From: Bacteroidales bacterium
Lineage (GTDB): Bacteria; Bacteroidota; Bacteroidia; Bacteroidales; VadinHA17
DNA length: 64,000 nt
NCBI GenBank assembly: GCA_009877105.1
Contig: WXFD01000019.1
Coordinates: 97,240-161,239 of the forward strand
Direction: 5' to 3'
Under the pieces are notes generated by a model. It saw only the letters and a list, made by a program, of their open reading frames with translations. It made no database searches and was not told the origin of the DNA. The position numbers and the translations under genes are program-made. Shown here in pieces: positions 28,132 through 37,543 of the stretch (position 1 is the stretch's first letter; the number at the start of each line of letters is the position of its first letter).

Positions 28132-31100
28132 ATGAAAAAGTATTTTAACCTGTCAGGTCTTTTGTCACTGACCGTTGCCTGCTGTATTGCAATGAGCTGC
28201 AGACAACATCAGGTAAGCAGACTGAACCCTTCCGCATTCGCAGTTCCACCGTCTTCCAGTTACATTCATGCCTGGTGGCACTGGCTCGATAATGCCGTAA
28301 CCAGGGAAGGTATTACGAAGGATCTTGAAGCGATGAAGGATCAGGGTATTTCCACAGCAACCATCCTGAATGTAGGGCTTTTCAATGAGAGGGATCTTGG
28401 TGTCCCGCCGGTGAAATTTGCTACTGAGGAATGGTACCGGATGTTTGAATGGGCTCTTTCCGAAGCTGACAGGCTTGGCATGACCCTGGGCGTGCATAAC
28501 TGCGACGGATGGAGTTCAAGCGGAGGACCATGGATTGATCCTGCCAATTCGATGAAAAGATGTGTTTGGAGCAGATCGGTGGCCGAAGGAGGGAAAAAGT
28601 TGGAAATCAGATTGCAGGAACCTGCCGCCAGTCATAATTTTTACAGGGATATCTGCGTTCTTGCGGTACCTGCCTCCGACGGGATCAATTCTTTTCAGAA
28701 GGCGGCACCTGAAATTAAGGTGAATGGGAAAGCCGGCAGAACAATTCTTTATGATGCCAATCCATTAAGCAGCGAAGAAATAAGAAACGGTTCCACAATA
28801 GACGTTTCATTCGTTAACGATTTTCAGATGTCATCGCTGGCAATCCATCCCAGGGTGGAATTTGCGTGGACAAGCCTCGACGAGATCAGTTTTACACTTG
28901 AACTTAAAGTATCAAAGGACGGGAAAATATTTAAAACCGTCAGGGAATTTTCAGGTCCTCCCCTAAACAGGACAACTATCCTCGAAACTGGTCATCAGTC
29001 GGCGAAATATTTCAGGCTGGAATTCAGGGATCTGGCTGGCGTGGATGCACTGGATATTTCCGAGCTTGAACTTCTTAATGAAAATGAGGAGCCTTCATAT
29101 CACACGGTGATACCCTACCATCTGGAAAAAACCTGTACCACAATGGCCCATAAGCTGGATGATTTTCAGGTGGAGGGAGAGGATCAGCGATTTTCGGTCC
29201 CTTCCGGTTCGGTTGTTAACCTTACAGGCAATATGGACAGGGAAGGTAATCTGAAATGGGATGCGCCGGCAGGTAAATGGGAGTTGTTGAGGATTGGATA
29301 TACCACGACGGGAGCCATGAATGCACCGGCAACCAGTGCCGGCAGGGGACTGGAATGCGATAAGATGGATACAGCGGCCCTCAATCTCCATTTCCGGAGT
29401 TTCCCCGCAAAGCTTATCAGCCATGCAGGAAAATATACAGGAAATACCTTTGAATATCTTTTTATCGACAGCTGGGAATGCAGATATCAGAACTGGACCT
29501 CGAATTTTGCCGGTGAATTCAGAAAGCGGAGAAAATACGACATAATCAACTGGATGCCTGTTATCTGCGGTATTACAATAGATAATCCTGCTACCACCGA
29601 AAGATTTTTGCAGGATTTTCAGCTTACAATAGCCGAACTTATCGAAGAGAACTACTACCGGCATTTTCACAGGCTCTGCATGCAGAACGGCCTGAAATCC
29701 CATGCTGAAGTTATTTACGGAGGCACCGGATATCCTCCTGTTGATATTCTTCGTTCAAACAGTTATGTGGATGTTCCCATGTTCGAATTCTGGGCCAATC
29801 CTGACAGGAGGACAGGCCTGGTAAACTACAGGCCGGTTGAAAAAACCTCATTTCCCATGCCGGCATATGCCGGAGCCCTGTATGGTAAAAATGTGGTACC
29901 CGCCGAAGCCTATACCGGATATGCCAATTACAGTGAGTATCCATGGAACCTTAAGTTATTCGGGGACAATGCTTTCTGTTCGGGGATCAATCAGATGGTG
30001 CTTCACAGCTATGTCCACCAGCCGTTTGACAAAAAGCCCGGAATCACTCTCGGAATGTTCGGACAGAGTTTTAACAGGCACAATCCATGGTGGAGCTTTG
30101 CATCACAGTGGTTTACCTATCATGCACGGGTCCAGTACATCCTGCAGCAGGGCGTCACGGTTGCGGATATTCTGTGTTTTACAGGCGACCGGTTTTATCT
30201 CGATCCTGAAAATCAGAGTGACCATCGGCTGCCGCCAGGTTACAATATTCAGCTGTGCAATTTCGATATTCTTAAAAATCATTGCCGGGTTGAGGATGGC
30301 AAACTCCGTCTCGATAACGGACTAAGCTATGATATTCTGCTTTTGCCCGATGATATTTATATGAATCCAGTGACAATTGAAAGAATCGGGGAACTCGTTA
30401 AAGCAGGTGCCACGGTCGTTGGGCCAAGGCCAGGCCGGGCGCCAGGATTCCTGGACCATGTTCAGAATGATAAGATTATCGGTGAGATCTCTGAAAATGT
30501 TTGGGGAAAAGCGGGAACCGGCGGGATAAATGAGAATAAGTACGGTAAAGGGCATGTTTATGCTGGCCTGAAGCTTATGGACATTATTGATAAACTAGGA
30601 ATCCGGCCCGATCTTTCCTGTAAAGTCAGCGACGGCGGGAAGCTTATTTACATTCATAAAAAAGCAGGTCCGGATGATATTTATTATATTGTAAATCAGG
30701 AAGACAGAGTTTGCCACAGTGAGCTTGCTTTCCGGATCAGGGGAAAATATCCTGAAATTTGGGATCCGCAGTATGGAAAAACTTACAGGGTAGAAGATTT
30801 CAGTGAATCTGAAGGGCGGACAGTAATAAATCTTAAGTTTCAGCCGCGCGAATCCCTATTCATTGTATTCAGGGATAAGCTTTCATCTGATATTCCGGCA
30901 TACAAGGAACCAGAACACAAATATATACCCGCTGATTTAAAGGGGACGCTTGAATTCGAGGATTTGCCGGATAAAAAGCCGGTGGAGATAAATTCCCTTA
31001 AATCATGGATCACTTTCGACGATCCGGAAATTAAGTATTATTCAGGCAAAGCCAGGTACTCATTGAAGTTTGATCTTCCCGAAGAATTGATTCACGGGAA

Positions 31101-31401
31101 ATCACTTTATTTATGTGTTGACAGTATCAGAACCCCTTATGAGGTAAGCATCAATGGCAAACCGGCAGGATGTTCCGCCTTCCCCGGTTACCGGTTTGAA
31201 GTATCATCCCTTGTAAGGGAAAAGGACAACAGTGTTGTGATAAGGGTCGCCAATCCTTACAGGAACAGGATCATTGGTGATTTTATCCAGTACGGCAGCT
31301 TAAAAGATCTGTGGACCACTTCGCCCCTAAGCAGTCTGCCTGGCAAGGATCTGCCTCTGATTGAATCGGGTATTTCAGGACCGCTGAGTTTCTGTTACTG
31401 A
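28132..31401 (+). CDS. GH106-like alpha-L-rhamnosidase lipoprotein
   Basis: A 1089-residue lipoprotein (lipobox AMSC, C about 23). The start of the mature protein matches GH106-type enzymes: SSSYIHAWWHWLDNAVTREG, then DLEAMKDQGIS and ILNVGLFNE, with LGVHNCDGWSSSGGPWI near 120-137. A long TIM barrel (about 40-330 and 420-680) encloses a beta-sandwich insert, and a C-terminal jelly-roll (about 950-1080, GKARYSLKFDLPEE) resembles a GH2-type sugar-binding module. Members remove L-rhamnose from rhamnogalacturonan side chains. Last gene of a three-gene operon. Confidence 0.85.
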   Translation: MKKYFNLSGLLSLTVACCIAMSCRQHQVSRLNPSAFAVPPSSSYIHAWWHWLDNAVTREGITKDLEAMKDQGISTATILNVGLFNERDLGVPPVKFATEEWYRMFEWALSEADRLGMTLGVHNCDGWSSSGGPWIDPANSMKRCVWSRSVAEGGKKLEIRLQEPAASHNFYRDICVLAVPASDGINSFQKAAPEIKVNGKAGRTILYDANPLSSEEIRNGSTIDVSFVNDFQMSSLAIHPRVEFAWTSLDEISFTLELKVSKDGKIFKTVREFSGPPLNRTTILETGHQSAKYFRLEFRDLAGVDALDISELELLNENEEPSYHTVIPYHLEKTCTTMAHKLDDFQVEGEDQRFSVPSGSVVNLTGNMDREGNLKWDAPAGKWELLRIGYTTTGAMNAPATSAGRGLECDKMDTAALNLHFRSFPAKLISHAGKYTGNTFEYLFIDSWECRYQNWTSNFAGEFRKRRKYDIINWMPVICGITIDNPATTERFLQDFQLTIAELIEENYYRHFHRLCMQNGLKSHAEVIYGGTGYPPVDILRSNSYVDVPMFEFWANPDRRTGLVNYRPVEKTSFPMPAYAGALYGKNVVPAEAYTGYANYSEYPWNLKLFGDNAFCSGINQMVLHSYVHQPFDKKPGITLGMFGQSFNRHNPWWSFASQWFTYHARVQYILQQGVTVADILCFTGDRFYLDPENQSDHRLPPGYNIQLCNFDILKNHCRVEDGKLRLDNGLSYDILLLPDDIYMNPVTIERIGELVKAGATVVGPRPGRAPGFLDHVQNDKIIGEISENVWGKAGTGGINENKYGKGHVYAGLKLMDIIDKLGIRPDLSCKVSDGGKLIYIHKKAGPDDIYYIVNQEDRVCHSELAFRIRGKYPEIWDPQYGKTYRVEDFSESEGRTVINLKFQPRESLFIVFRDKLSSDIPAYKEPEHKYIPADLKGTLEFEDLPDKKPVEINSLKSWITFDDPEIKYYSGKARYSLKFDLPEELIHGKSLYLCVDSIRTPYEVSINGKPAGCSAFPGYRFEVSSLVREKDNSVVIRVANPYRNRIIGDFIQYGSLKDLWTTSPLSSLPGKDLPLIESGISGPLSFCY

Positions 31402-31488
31402 TGGTAATTGCAATTTCAGGCTGCGGATTTTTGGCTTGCAGTTTAAAATCAAGGGTAAAAAGCAATATCCTTAATCCGGAAGTATCTA

Positions 31489-33912
31489 TTACCACCAGCC
31501 ATCGGGCATATTCGTGATATCGTCGGTGCTGCCGGGGATTCCTTTCGCCGGACCGTAGAATACACTGCCGCCATAGGTTGTAAGGTATAACATACCCGGG
31601 TTGTGTATGTCAGGAATGGCACGCTGCCCCCATTTGAACCTGTATCCCCCGATCCGCTTCCAGCTTTCTCCTCCGTCTTCAGAGCGGAACGCCGAATTCT
31701 GAAAAGTATTGATGTAAATGACAGCTGGATTCTCCGGATCCATTCCTGCCGAGTTGACCCGGATCCTTTCATCAAACACCCTGCGCCAGCTTTTGCCGCC
31801 ATCGGTGGTTTTAATAACTCCTCCTCCTGTATCTTCACCTTTATCACCACGTGGCCAGCAGCTTACATACATTACATCGGGATTGACCGGATCAATCATG
31901 AGATCATGAGGACCGTTCACGCCTTCCGCAAGGGGAAGAGGGGTCCATGTGCTGCCTTTATCGTCACTGAAATACAGCGAGCCGTCAATTGTCTGTTTTC
32001 TGGCCATTCCCCGGACAAACAGGGCAAACAGACGTCCGTTGCTGTTCTGCCTGAGCTGCCAGGCAAACAGGTTGTTCCCCAGCCCGTTGTTTATAAGGTT
32101 CCAGGTTTTTCCGTCATCCGTCGATTTATAGATGCCCCTGTCAAATACGCTTACGTACAGGGTTCTGCTGCCTGCCGGCGATTCCGGGTCCAGCAGTATA
32201 TTGGTGCATACTGAATTCTCAGGAAGTCCGTCATTGCTCTTTTTCCATGTCAGTCCCCCGTCTTCAGAAGCTGCGACTCCTCCAACAAAACCGCCGAAGC
32301 CACGGCCGCCGAACATTTTAGTCCTTGGAAGATCATGGGCATCTGCCCACACTGACCAGACCTTACCTTTGATCGCGGGATCAAACTTAAGATCATAGCA
32401 GGTGTTCGCCCATCTGTACGGCAATCCGTTAATTGAGTGGAGCCAGCTTTTACCTCCGCTGAAAGTATGGAACAATCCAATGTCGGTATAGCAGATGAAA
32501 AAGTGATTTCTATCAAAGGGATCGAAATGAATCCCATAGCATGTTGTCACATTGAGGCCGTTGCTCGAGTATGTTCCGTCCGGATTATTATGGCTGTAGA
32601 CCTGGGTCCATGATTTGCCGCCATCGGTGGTTTTATATCCGCGGCCGTTATCTCCCGCATAGCAGACATCCGGATCATCCGGCGCCACGCCCATATCAAT
32701 CGGACTGCCACCCCATCCGGGATCATAGCTTTGCTCCATCCATGACCCGCTGAAATTATCTGTCAGGTAACCACCAGGGGAGGAAGACACAAGTACGGGA
32801 TCCCACTTAATCCCTCCATTTTCTGTTTTATAAATGCAGTATAGCTCATAATAGGTACCTGAAGCATCTTTTTTGGGAACATCGACCGAGATATAAGCTA
32901 CTTCAGGTCTTGATTCACACACAGCAAGGGCCTGCCTGAATGAGGGAAGAATATCGCCGGCCGGATCAGGCAACAAGCCATTGTTGATCTGCTTCCATGA
33001 TTTTCCAAGATCACTGCTGATATACATGCCTCCTTTTCCTCCTGCCATGAATGGTGACTGGAGGTAAATGGAACTGCCCTCACCGTCTTTTCCTCCTTCG
33101 ACTGCAATTATTTCTTCCGCCGGCAGGGGAAAAGAGATTGTCTTCCCGGTTGATGTGTCAATATGCGCACAAACCTTGTCGGAAAAAACAATAACCTTGT
33201 CACCGGGAGCTCCGGGGAAAATGGCCATAACCTTCCGGCCCGGCAGTGAAACCGGCCTGTTCCATGTTTGCCCGTGGTTGAAGGTTGATACCATAAAGAC
33301 TTCTCCCGGTTTGGATTCTGCGTTTCTTCCTCCCATATAGTCTATCAGGGGAGCAATACCCAGGTATATGCGGGCATTGCTGGCAGGGTCGACTTCGACT
33401 TTCTGGATGGTGCCGTCAATTGCTCCTTCCATTATCTCCGAGGGCATCAGCCTGCTGCTTTGAATGCATTCTGTCTTTTTAGCCCGTGATATCTCAGGAT
33501 AGATTATTTCCCAGCTTTCCCCGCGGTCTGTCGATCGCAGCAGCAAAGATATCCCCGAACCCCTGTCCTCACTGTACAGAAATCCATGGGTGGAAATGTA
33601 GACAATATTTGAATCGACCGGGTCAAACTCAAAATCATCTGGCACGTTCCACAGATTCTTCATTTTCCACGTCATACCGCCATTATGTGACACAAATACG
33701 CCAGTCATGTCGCAATGGGTCATCACAAAATCCTTATTGAACGGACTGACGGTGGGTTTTAAAACCCCTCCACCGCCCCCCGGCCCGATTACACTCCAAT
33801 GGTCATGATGCTGTCCGTCTCCTGGTGCTTTTTCAGCGCCCCTGTGCCCGGTGCAGCCTCCGGTGACCAAAATGAGTATTGCCAGGAACCTGATGAATTT
33901 GAAGTTTTTCAT
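31489..33912 (-). CDS. Lipoprotein with ten Asp-boxes, GH74-like double propeller
   Basis: An 807-residue lipoprotein-like export (VTGGC near residue 20). About ten Asp-box motifs run along it: HNGGMTWK, STDRGESWE, SSDLGKSWK, TTDGGKSWT, FSGGKSWL, SEDGGLTWK, STDDGKTWN, SDDKGSTWT, TTDGGKSWR and SEDGGESWK. This number and spacing fit two seven-bladed propellers as in GH74 xyloglucanases or sortilin-like proteins. Catalytic Asp residues of GH74 cannot be assigned from sequence alone. Convergent with the GH106 operon; 43 nt downstream of the next minus-strand gene's stop, so possibly separate from it. Confidence 0.78.
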   Translation of the reverse strand: MKNFKFIRFLAILILVTGGCTGHRGAEKAPGDGQHHDHWSVIGPGGGGGVLKPTVSPFNKDFVMTHCDMTGVFVSHNGGMTWKMKNLWNVPDDFEFDPVDSNIVYISTHGFLYSEDRGSGISLLLRSTDRGESWEIIYPEISRAKKTECIQSSRLMPSEIMEGAIDGTIQKVEVDPASNARIYLGIAPLIDYMGGRNAESKPGEVFMVSTFNHGQTWNRPVSLPGRKVMAIFPGAPGDKVIVFSDKVCAHIDTSTGKTISFPLPAEEIIAVEGGKDGEGSSIYLQSPFMAGGKGGMYISSDLGKSWKQINNGLLPDPAGDILPSFRQALAVCESRPEVAYISVDVPKKDASGTYYELYCIYKTENGGIKWDPVLVSSSPGGYLTDNFSGSWMEQSYDPGWGGSPIDMGVAPDDPDVCYAGDNGRGYKTTDGGKSWTQVYSHNNPDGTYSSNGLNVTTCYGIHFDPFDRNHFFICYTDIGLFHTFSGGKSWLHSINGLPYRWANTCYDLKFDPAIKGKVWSVWADAHDLPRTKMFGGRGFGGFVGGVAASEDGGLTWKKSNDGLPENSVCTNILLDPESPAGSRTLYVSVFDRGIYKSTDDGKTWNLINNGLGNNLFAWQLRQNSNGRLFALFVRGMARKQTIDGSLYFSDDKGSTWTPLPLAEGVNGPHDLMIDPVNPDVMYVSCWPRGDKGEDTGGGVIKTTDGGKSWRRVFDERIRVNSAGMDPENPAVIYINTFQNSAFRSEDGGESWKRIGGYRFKWGQRAIPDIHNPGMLYLTTYGGSVFYGPAKGIPGSTDDITNMPDGWW

Positions 33913-33955
33913 TATCAGTGGTTTTTGTTTAACTTGATTCCGGGGTGAAATTGCT

Positions 33956-35005
33956 TTAGTCTGTTTTTTCCTTCAGATGTCTGATCATCCAGCCGTATGT
34001 AATCTTTTCTGCTTCCGGGGTGATCCCGTGGCCCTCTCCGTGATTGAAGAACATAAGGTTTTCAGGTTTGCCGTACAATCCGTAAACCGGCTTCACGGCA
34101 TCGATATAGGGTTCACTGATCCTGCCGTCGGATGAATCGCCTCCTATCAGCAGGAAAGCTTTTGGTGCGCATAATCCGAGCACCTCATGATGCTGATGGG
34201 GGAAATCATGTATCTCCCGGCCCAGATACCACGGATCGTCCCAGTTGGTGGAGTTGAGGCCTATTCCTCCTTCGTTGCTTACAACGGCGGTTACGCGATC
34301 ATCAAACGCACCAAGGTAAAATGCTTCCTTTGCCCCGAGGGAATGCCCCAGCGCACCTATCCTCTTTTTATCAACCTCATTGATCTGTTCCAGTACGTCC
34401 ACTGCCCTCATGGCATCAAACAGCATCTTTGCCATCCCTTTCGATTGCGGATGCCCTGACCTGAACAGCTCAACCTGCTCCTCGTAGCTTTTTGTGCCTT
34501 TTTCATGCCAGAGAAAGCACATGGGGCAGATAACAATGAAGCCCTTTTTTGCAAGGTTATACCCCAGCGACTCAATCCCGGGTGTCTCCAGTCCTGCAAT
34601 TTTCCTCATCTGGTTATCGCCTGTGGAATGCAATGCCACCGCAGCAGGCAACCGGCCTTCATGTTTACGGGGTTTCAGAAGGTAAGCCTTTACCCTGATG
34701 CCCCGCTCACTTTCATATTCAATATATTGCCTTGTAAGCTCTTCGGGATTGTCTTCATTCATGATCCTTATTACCGGGGGGTCGGGATTGGGAGCCATGA
34801 TCCCCAGATATTCCGACCATACCCTTTTTATCATTTCCCTTTTCCTTATCCATTCCCCGGGCGACGTGATCGGTTTGCCGGATTGATCTTTCAGCAGGGG
34901 AGCAAGCTGCTGGCTGATGGGTGAGCCTGCTCCTCCTGCAGATGGATTAAAGAACATGTAAGCCAGGGCAGCTCCTGTGTTTCTTATAAAGATTGATCTT
35001 CTCAT
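33956..35005 (-). CDS. Exported alpha/beta hydrolase (acetyl-xylan-esterase/dienelactone-hydrolase-like)
   Basis: Start placed at the ATG at 35005: MRRSIFIRNTGAALAYMFF carries an RRxFxR Tat-like core, while the longer frame reads through AT-rich non-coding DNA. The 349-residue product has an alpha/beta hydrolase fold with the nucleophile elbow GHSLGAKEAF (about residue 224), an oxyanion-type PAAVALHSTGDN segment and a late histidine in HGEGHGITPE. Similar proteins are annotated as acetyl-xylan esterase or glucuronyl esterase relatives. Divergent from the oxidoreductase operon across an AT-rich 153-bp gap. Confidence 0.8.
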   Translation of the reverse strand: MRRSIFIRNTGAALAYMFFNPSAGGAGSPISQQLAPLLKDQSGKPITSPGEWIRKREMIKRVWSEYLGIMAPNPDPPVIRIMNEDNPEELTRQYIEYESERGIRVKAYLLKPRKHEGRLPAAVALHSTGDNQMRKIAGLETPGIESLGYNLAKKGFIVICPMCFLWHEKGTKSYEEQVELFRSGHPQSKGMAKMLFDAMRAVDVLEQINEVDKKRIGALGHSLGAKEAFYLGAFDDRVTAVVSNEGGIGLNSTNWDDPWYLGREIHDFPHQHHEVLGLCAPKAFLLIGGDSSDGRISEPYIDAVKPVYGLYGKPENLMFFNHGEGHGITPEAEKITYGWMIRHLKEKTD

Positions 35006-35158
35006 TTTAAAGTGCGGGTCCGGTAATTTAAATATTATAATTTTGTTATGATAAGAATATGAAAGTAAAATTAATTTTTTCATATATATTATAAAAATAC
35101 TTTGCCTTATATTTAATAACTTACGCATCGTTTTTAACAACCTGAAATATTACAGGAG

Positions 35159-36052
35159 ATGAAAGGAATATATTCTGAGACCCGGACCGGATGCAGCTGT
35201 CTCCGGATTCATTTTTTCAGTCGCCGGACAATATTGGCACGAATGGCATTTATGATTTGTCCCCTGGTACTTTGCTCAGAAAACCTGATTTATTCACAGC
35301 CTCAAATCACTGCAGGAGAACAGGCAGTGGCTGCCGCTGCATTAATTGGGTCAGGTTCTGAAAGCGGGATTAAAAAAGACAATTGCCTGAACTTACCAGG
35401 GACCGTTCTTTTCCATGAAAAAAAAGCCGGTGGAGATGGCAGGGAATTATCTTATTACAGTCACGGACAAGATGAAAAGCCCGGTTCATACAGGCCCCCG
35501 CTTTTCTTCAGGGAAGACTGGAAGGAGACCCCTGCGGCAACCCCTGTGAACCAGAACCATGTCGCAAACAAGGATCTTGTGCTTTCCCTGTACGGACCGG
35601 GATGTGACAGCATAAAAAAAAGCCATCACGACCGGCCCGATGACGACCCGTATTATGTGTGGTCGGGCCTGTGTACGGGAAACTGGGCCGTGACTCTGAA
35701 GAATCGCAACAATTTCGCGGACCTCACGGGATTTTCAAAAATAGCCTGGCGAACCAAACAGAGCGGATTCAGGGAACTCAGGGTGATACTGAAGCTCTCG
35801 GACGGAACATGGCTCGTGAGCAGGGAAGGCGATGGCATGTCGAATGACTGGAGGATCAGTGAGTTTAATCTTTCGGACCTCAACTGGTTCAGGATGGATA
35901 TTGATAATATTATTGAGGACGAACCGGTAACCGGCCCCGATCTGTCGAAAGTTGATGAAATAGGTTTCACCGACCTTATGCGGGGAGGCCAGAGCATTGC
36001 CTGTTCGAGACTCGACTGGATTACAGTTTACGGAAAACCGGTTGCAAGATAG
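35159..36052 (+). CDS. Secreted unknown protein with CBM-like C-terminal domain
   Basis: A 297-residue protein I do not recognise. The N-terminus is long and Cys/Arg-rich; an alternative ATG at 35243 would give a simpler signal peptide (MAFMICPLVLCSENLIYS). An AGGAG directly abuts the 35159 ATG, too close to be a normal ribosome site. Residues about 120-295 look like a beta-jelly-roll (LVLSLYGPGCD, GNWAVTLKNRNNFADLTG, KIAWRTKQSGFRELRVILKL, LDWITVYGKPV), similar in feel to carbohydrate-binding or DUF1080-type modules. It is 21 nt upstream of two Gfo/Idh/MocA genes and likely their operon partner. Confidence 0.65.
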   Translation: MKGIYSETRTGCSCLRIHFFSRRTILARMAFMICPLVLCSENLIYSQPQITAGEQAVAAAALIGSGSESGIKKDNCLNLPGTVLFHEKKAGGDGRELSYYSHGQDEKPGSYRPPLFFREDWKETPAATPVNQNHVANKDLVLSLYGPGCDSIKKSHHDRPDDDPYYVWSGLCTGNWAVTLKNRNNFADLTGFSKIAWRTKQSGFRELRVILKLSDGTWLVSREGDGMSNDWRISEFNLSDLNWFRMDIDNIIEDEPVTGPDLSKVDEIGFTDLMRGGQSIACSRLDWITVYGKPVAR

Positions 36053-36073
36053 AATCTGATTAATAATCCTTTT

Positions 36074-37510
36074 ATGAAGAGGCGAAAATTTTTTAAAGTC
36101 ACATCTGCCGGAGCTGCGGGTTTTTCACTTGCAGCCTCATGCAGGAATATTACCGGCAAAGGGGACAGCAGGACGGGCAATACGGCTGAAAAACCGGAGG
36201 TGCCGCCTTACCGTGCTGCGGTTAAGTCTAATTTCGCGACTGACAGGGCCCGGTCTGCCGCCGATAAGGTAATTCTTGCCCTTATCGGCGCCGGGGGATG
36301 GGGAAGCCATGTGATCATCGAGACGGCAGGATTGAATGAGAACGTGTTTGTCAAATATATATGTGATGTTGATGATACCAGGGGAGGCCGTGCCATTGAG
36401 GAGGTTGAAAGGATCCAGGGAGCCAGGCCGGTTCGGGTCAGGGATATGAGAAGGATCTTTGATGACAGGGAAGTTGATGCTGTTATCATTGCCACACCTG
36501 AACACTGGCATGGACTGGCAACCATCCGTGCCTGCCAGGCGGGGAAGGATGTTTATGTTGAGAAGTGTATTTCCCATTCGATCATTGAAGGACAGAAAAT
36601 GGTTGAGGCTGCCATGAAATACGAGAGGATCGTTCAGTGCGGCACACTGAACAGAAGCGCCCGTTACGGCCTCACTGCCCGCGATTACATAAGGAGCGGA
36701 GAACTCGGGGATGTTGTCACTGTCAATGCAATGGAACTTACAGATGGCCCCGTTCCGTTTGTAGAAAAGGAGGACACCGGGGCACCCTCAACGATTGACT
36801 GGGATCTGTGGCTCGGTCCTGCTCCGAAGGTTCCTTATAATGTGTCGAGAAATAAATCGTGGGCATATTACTGGGATTATGCAGGCGGTTATGCCTTCGG
36901 GCAGGGTGTTATTCACCAGGCAGATATGTTGAGGATGGCGCTGGACGATCCGGGTTTCCCGAAGTCAGTTTATTGCACCGGGGGGCGTTATCTGTTCAAT
37001 GACGAGCGTGATGTTCCCGACTACCAGCTTGCAGTGTTCGACTATGGAAATTTTGTAATGACATTGCAGGGAGGAGAATTCACTCCCTATCTTGCAAAGA
37101 CAAATGAAAAGATAAGGTTTGGAAACACCTGGCCCGAATGGCAGCAGAATGCCACCAGGATAGAGATTTACGGTACAAGGCGCATGATGTACCTGGGTGT
37201 GATGGGGGGCGGCTGGCAGGTTTTTGATAAGGACATGCAGCTTGTCGCCAGCGACAAGGACATTTATCCTCTTAAGGATCATATAAGGAATTTTCTCAGC
37301 TGTGTCCGCTCAAGAAAACAACCAAACGGAAACATTCTCCAGGGTCATTACAGCGCATCCCTTATTCATATGGCAAACCTGTCATACAGATCGGGATGCA
37401 GGCAATTATTGTTTTCACCTGATTATGAGACGATACTCAATGACGAAACAGCCCGGGAGCTCGGACGTCCGAAATACAGGAAGGGGTTTGAGCTGCCTGA
37501 TATCGTTTGA
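36074..37510 (+). CDS. Tat-exported Gfo/Idh/MocA oxidoreductase (copy 1)
   Basis: NAD(P)-dependent sugar oxidoreductase of 478 residues. MKRRKFFKVTSAGAAGFSLAASC is a Tat-type signal (RRKFFK) with a possible lipobox; Tat export fits a protein that folds around its cofactor. The Rossmann motif is LIGAGGWGSH (about 70-79). The lysine motif reads YVEKCISHS (about 160-168) rather than the usual EKP, and VIHQADM (about 279-285) is the catalytic HxxD site. Related exported enzymes oxidise glycosides at C3 or act as NAD-dependent glycosidases. A close paralogue follows after 33 nt. Confidence 0.9.
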   Translation: MKRRKFFKVTSAGAAGFSLAASCRNITGKGDSRTGNTAEKPEVPPYRAAVKSNFATDRARSAADKVILALIGAGGWGSHVIIETAGLNENVFVKYICDVDDTRGGRAIEEVERIQGARPVRVRDMRRIFDDREVDAVIIATPEHWHGLATIRACQAGKDVYVEKCISHSIIEGQKMVEAAMKYERIVQCGTLNRSARYGLTARDYIRSGELGDVVTVNAMELTDGPVPFVEKEDTGAPSTIDWDLWLGPAPKVPYNVSRNKSWAYYWDYAGGYAFGQGVIHQADMLRMALDDPGFPKSVYCTGGRYLFNDERDVPDYQLAVFDYGNFVMTLQGGEFTPYLAKTNEKIRFGNTWPEWQQNATRIEIYGTRRMMYLGVMGGGWQVFDKDMQLVASDKDIYPLKDHIRNFLSCVRSRKQPNGNILQGHYSASLIHMANLSYRSGCRQLLFSPDYETILNDETARELGRPKYRKGFELPDIV

Positions 37511-37543
37511 GACAATTTTTCACAAAAAGTAAATAAATTTCTG

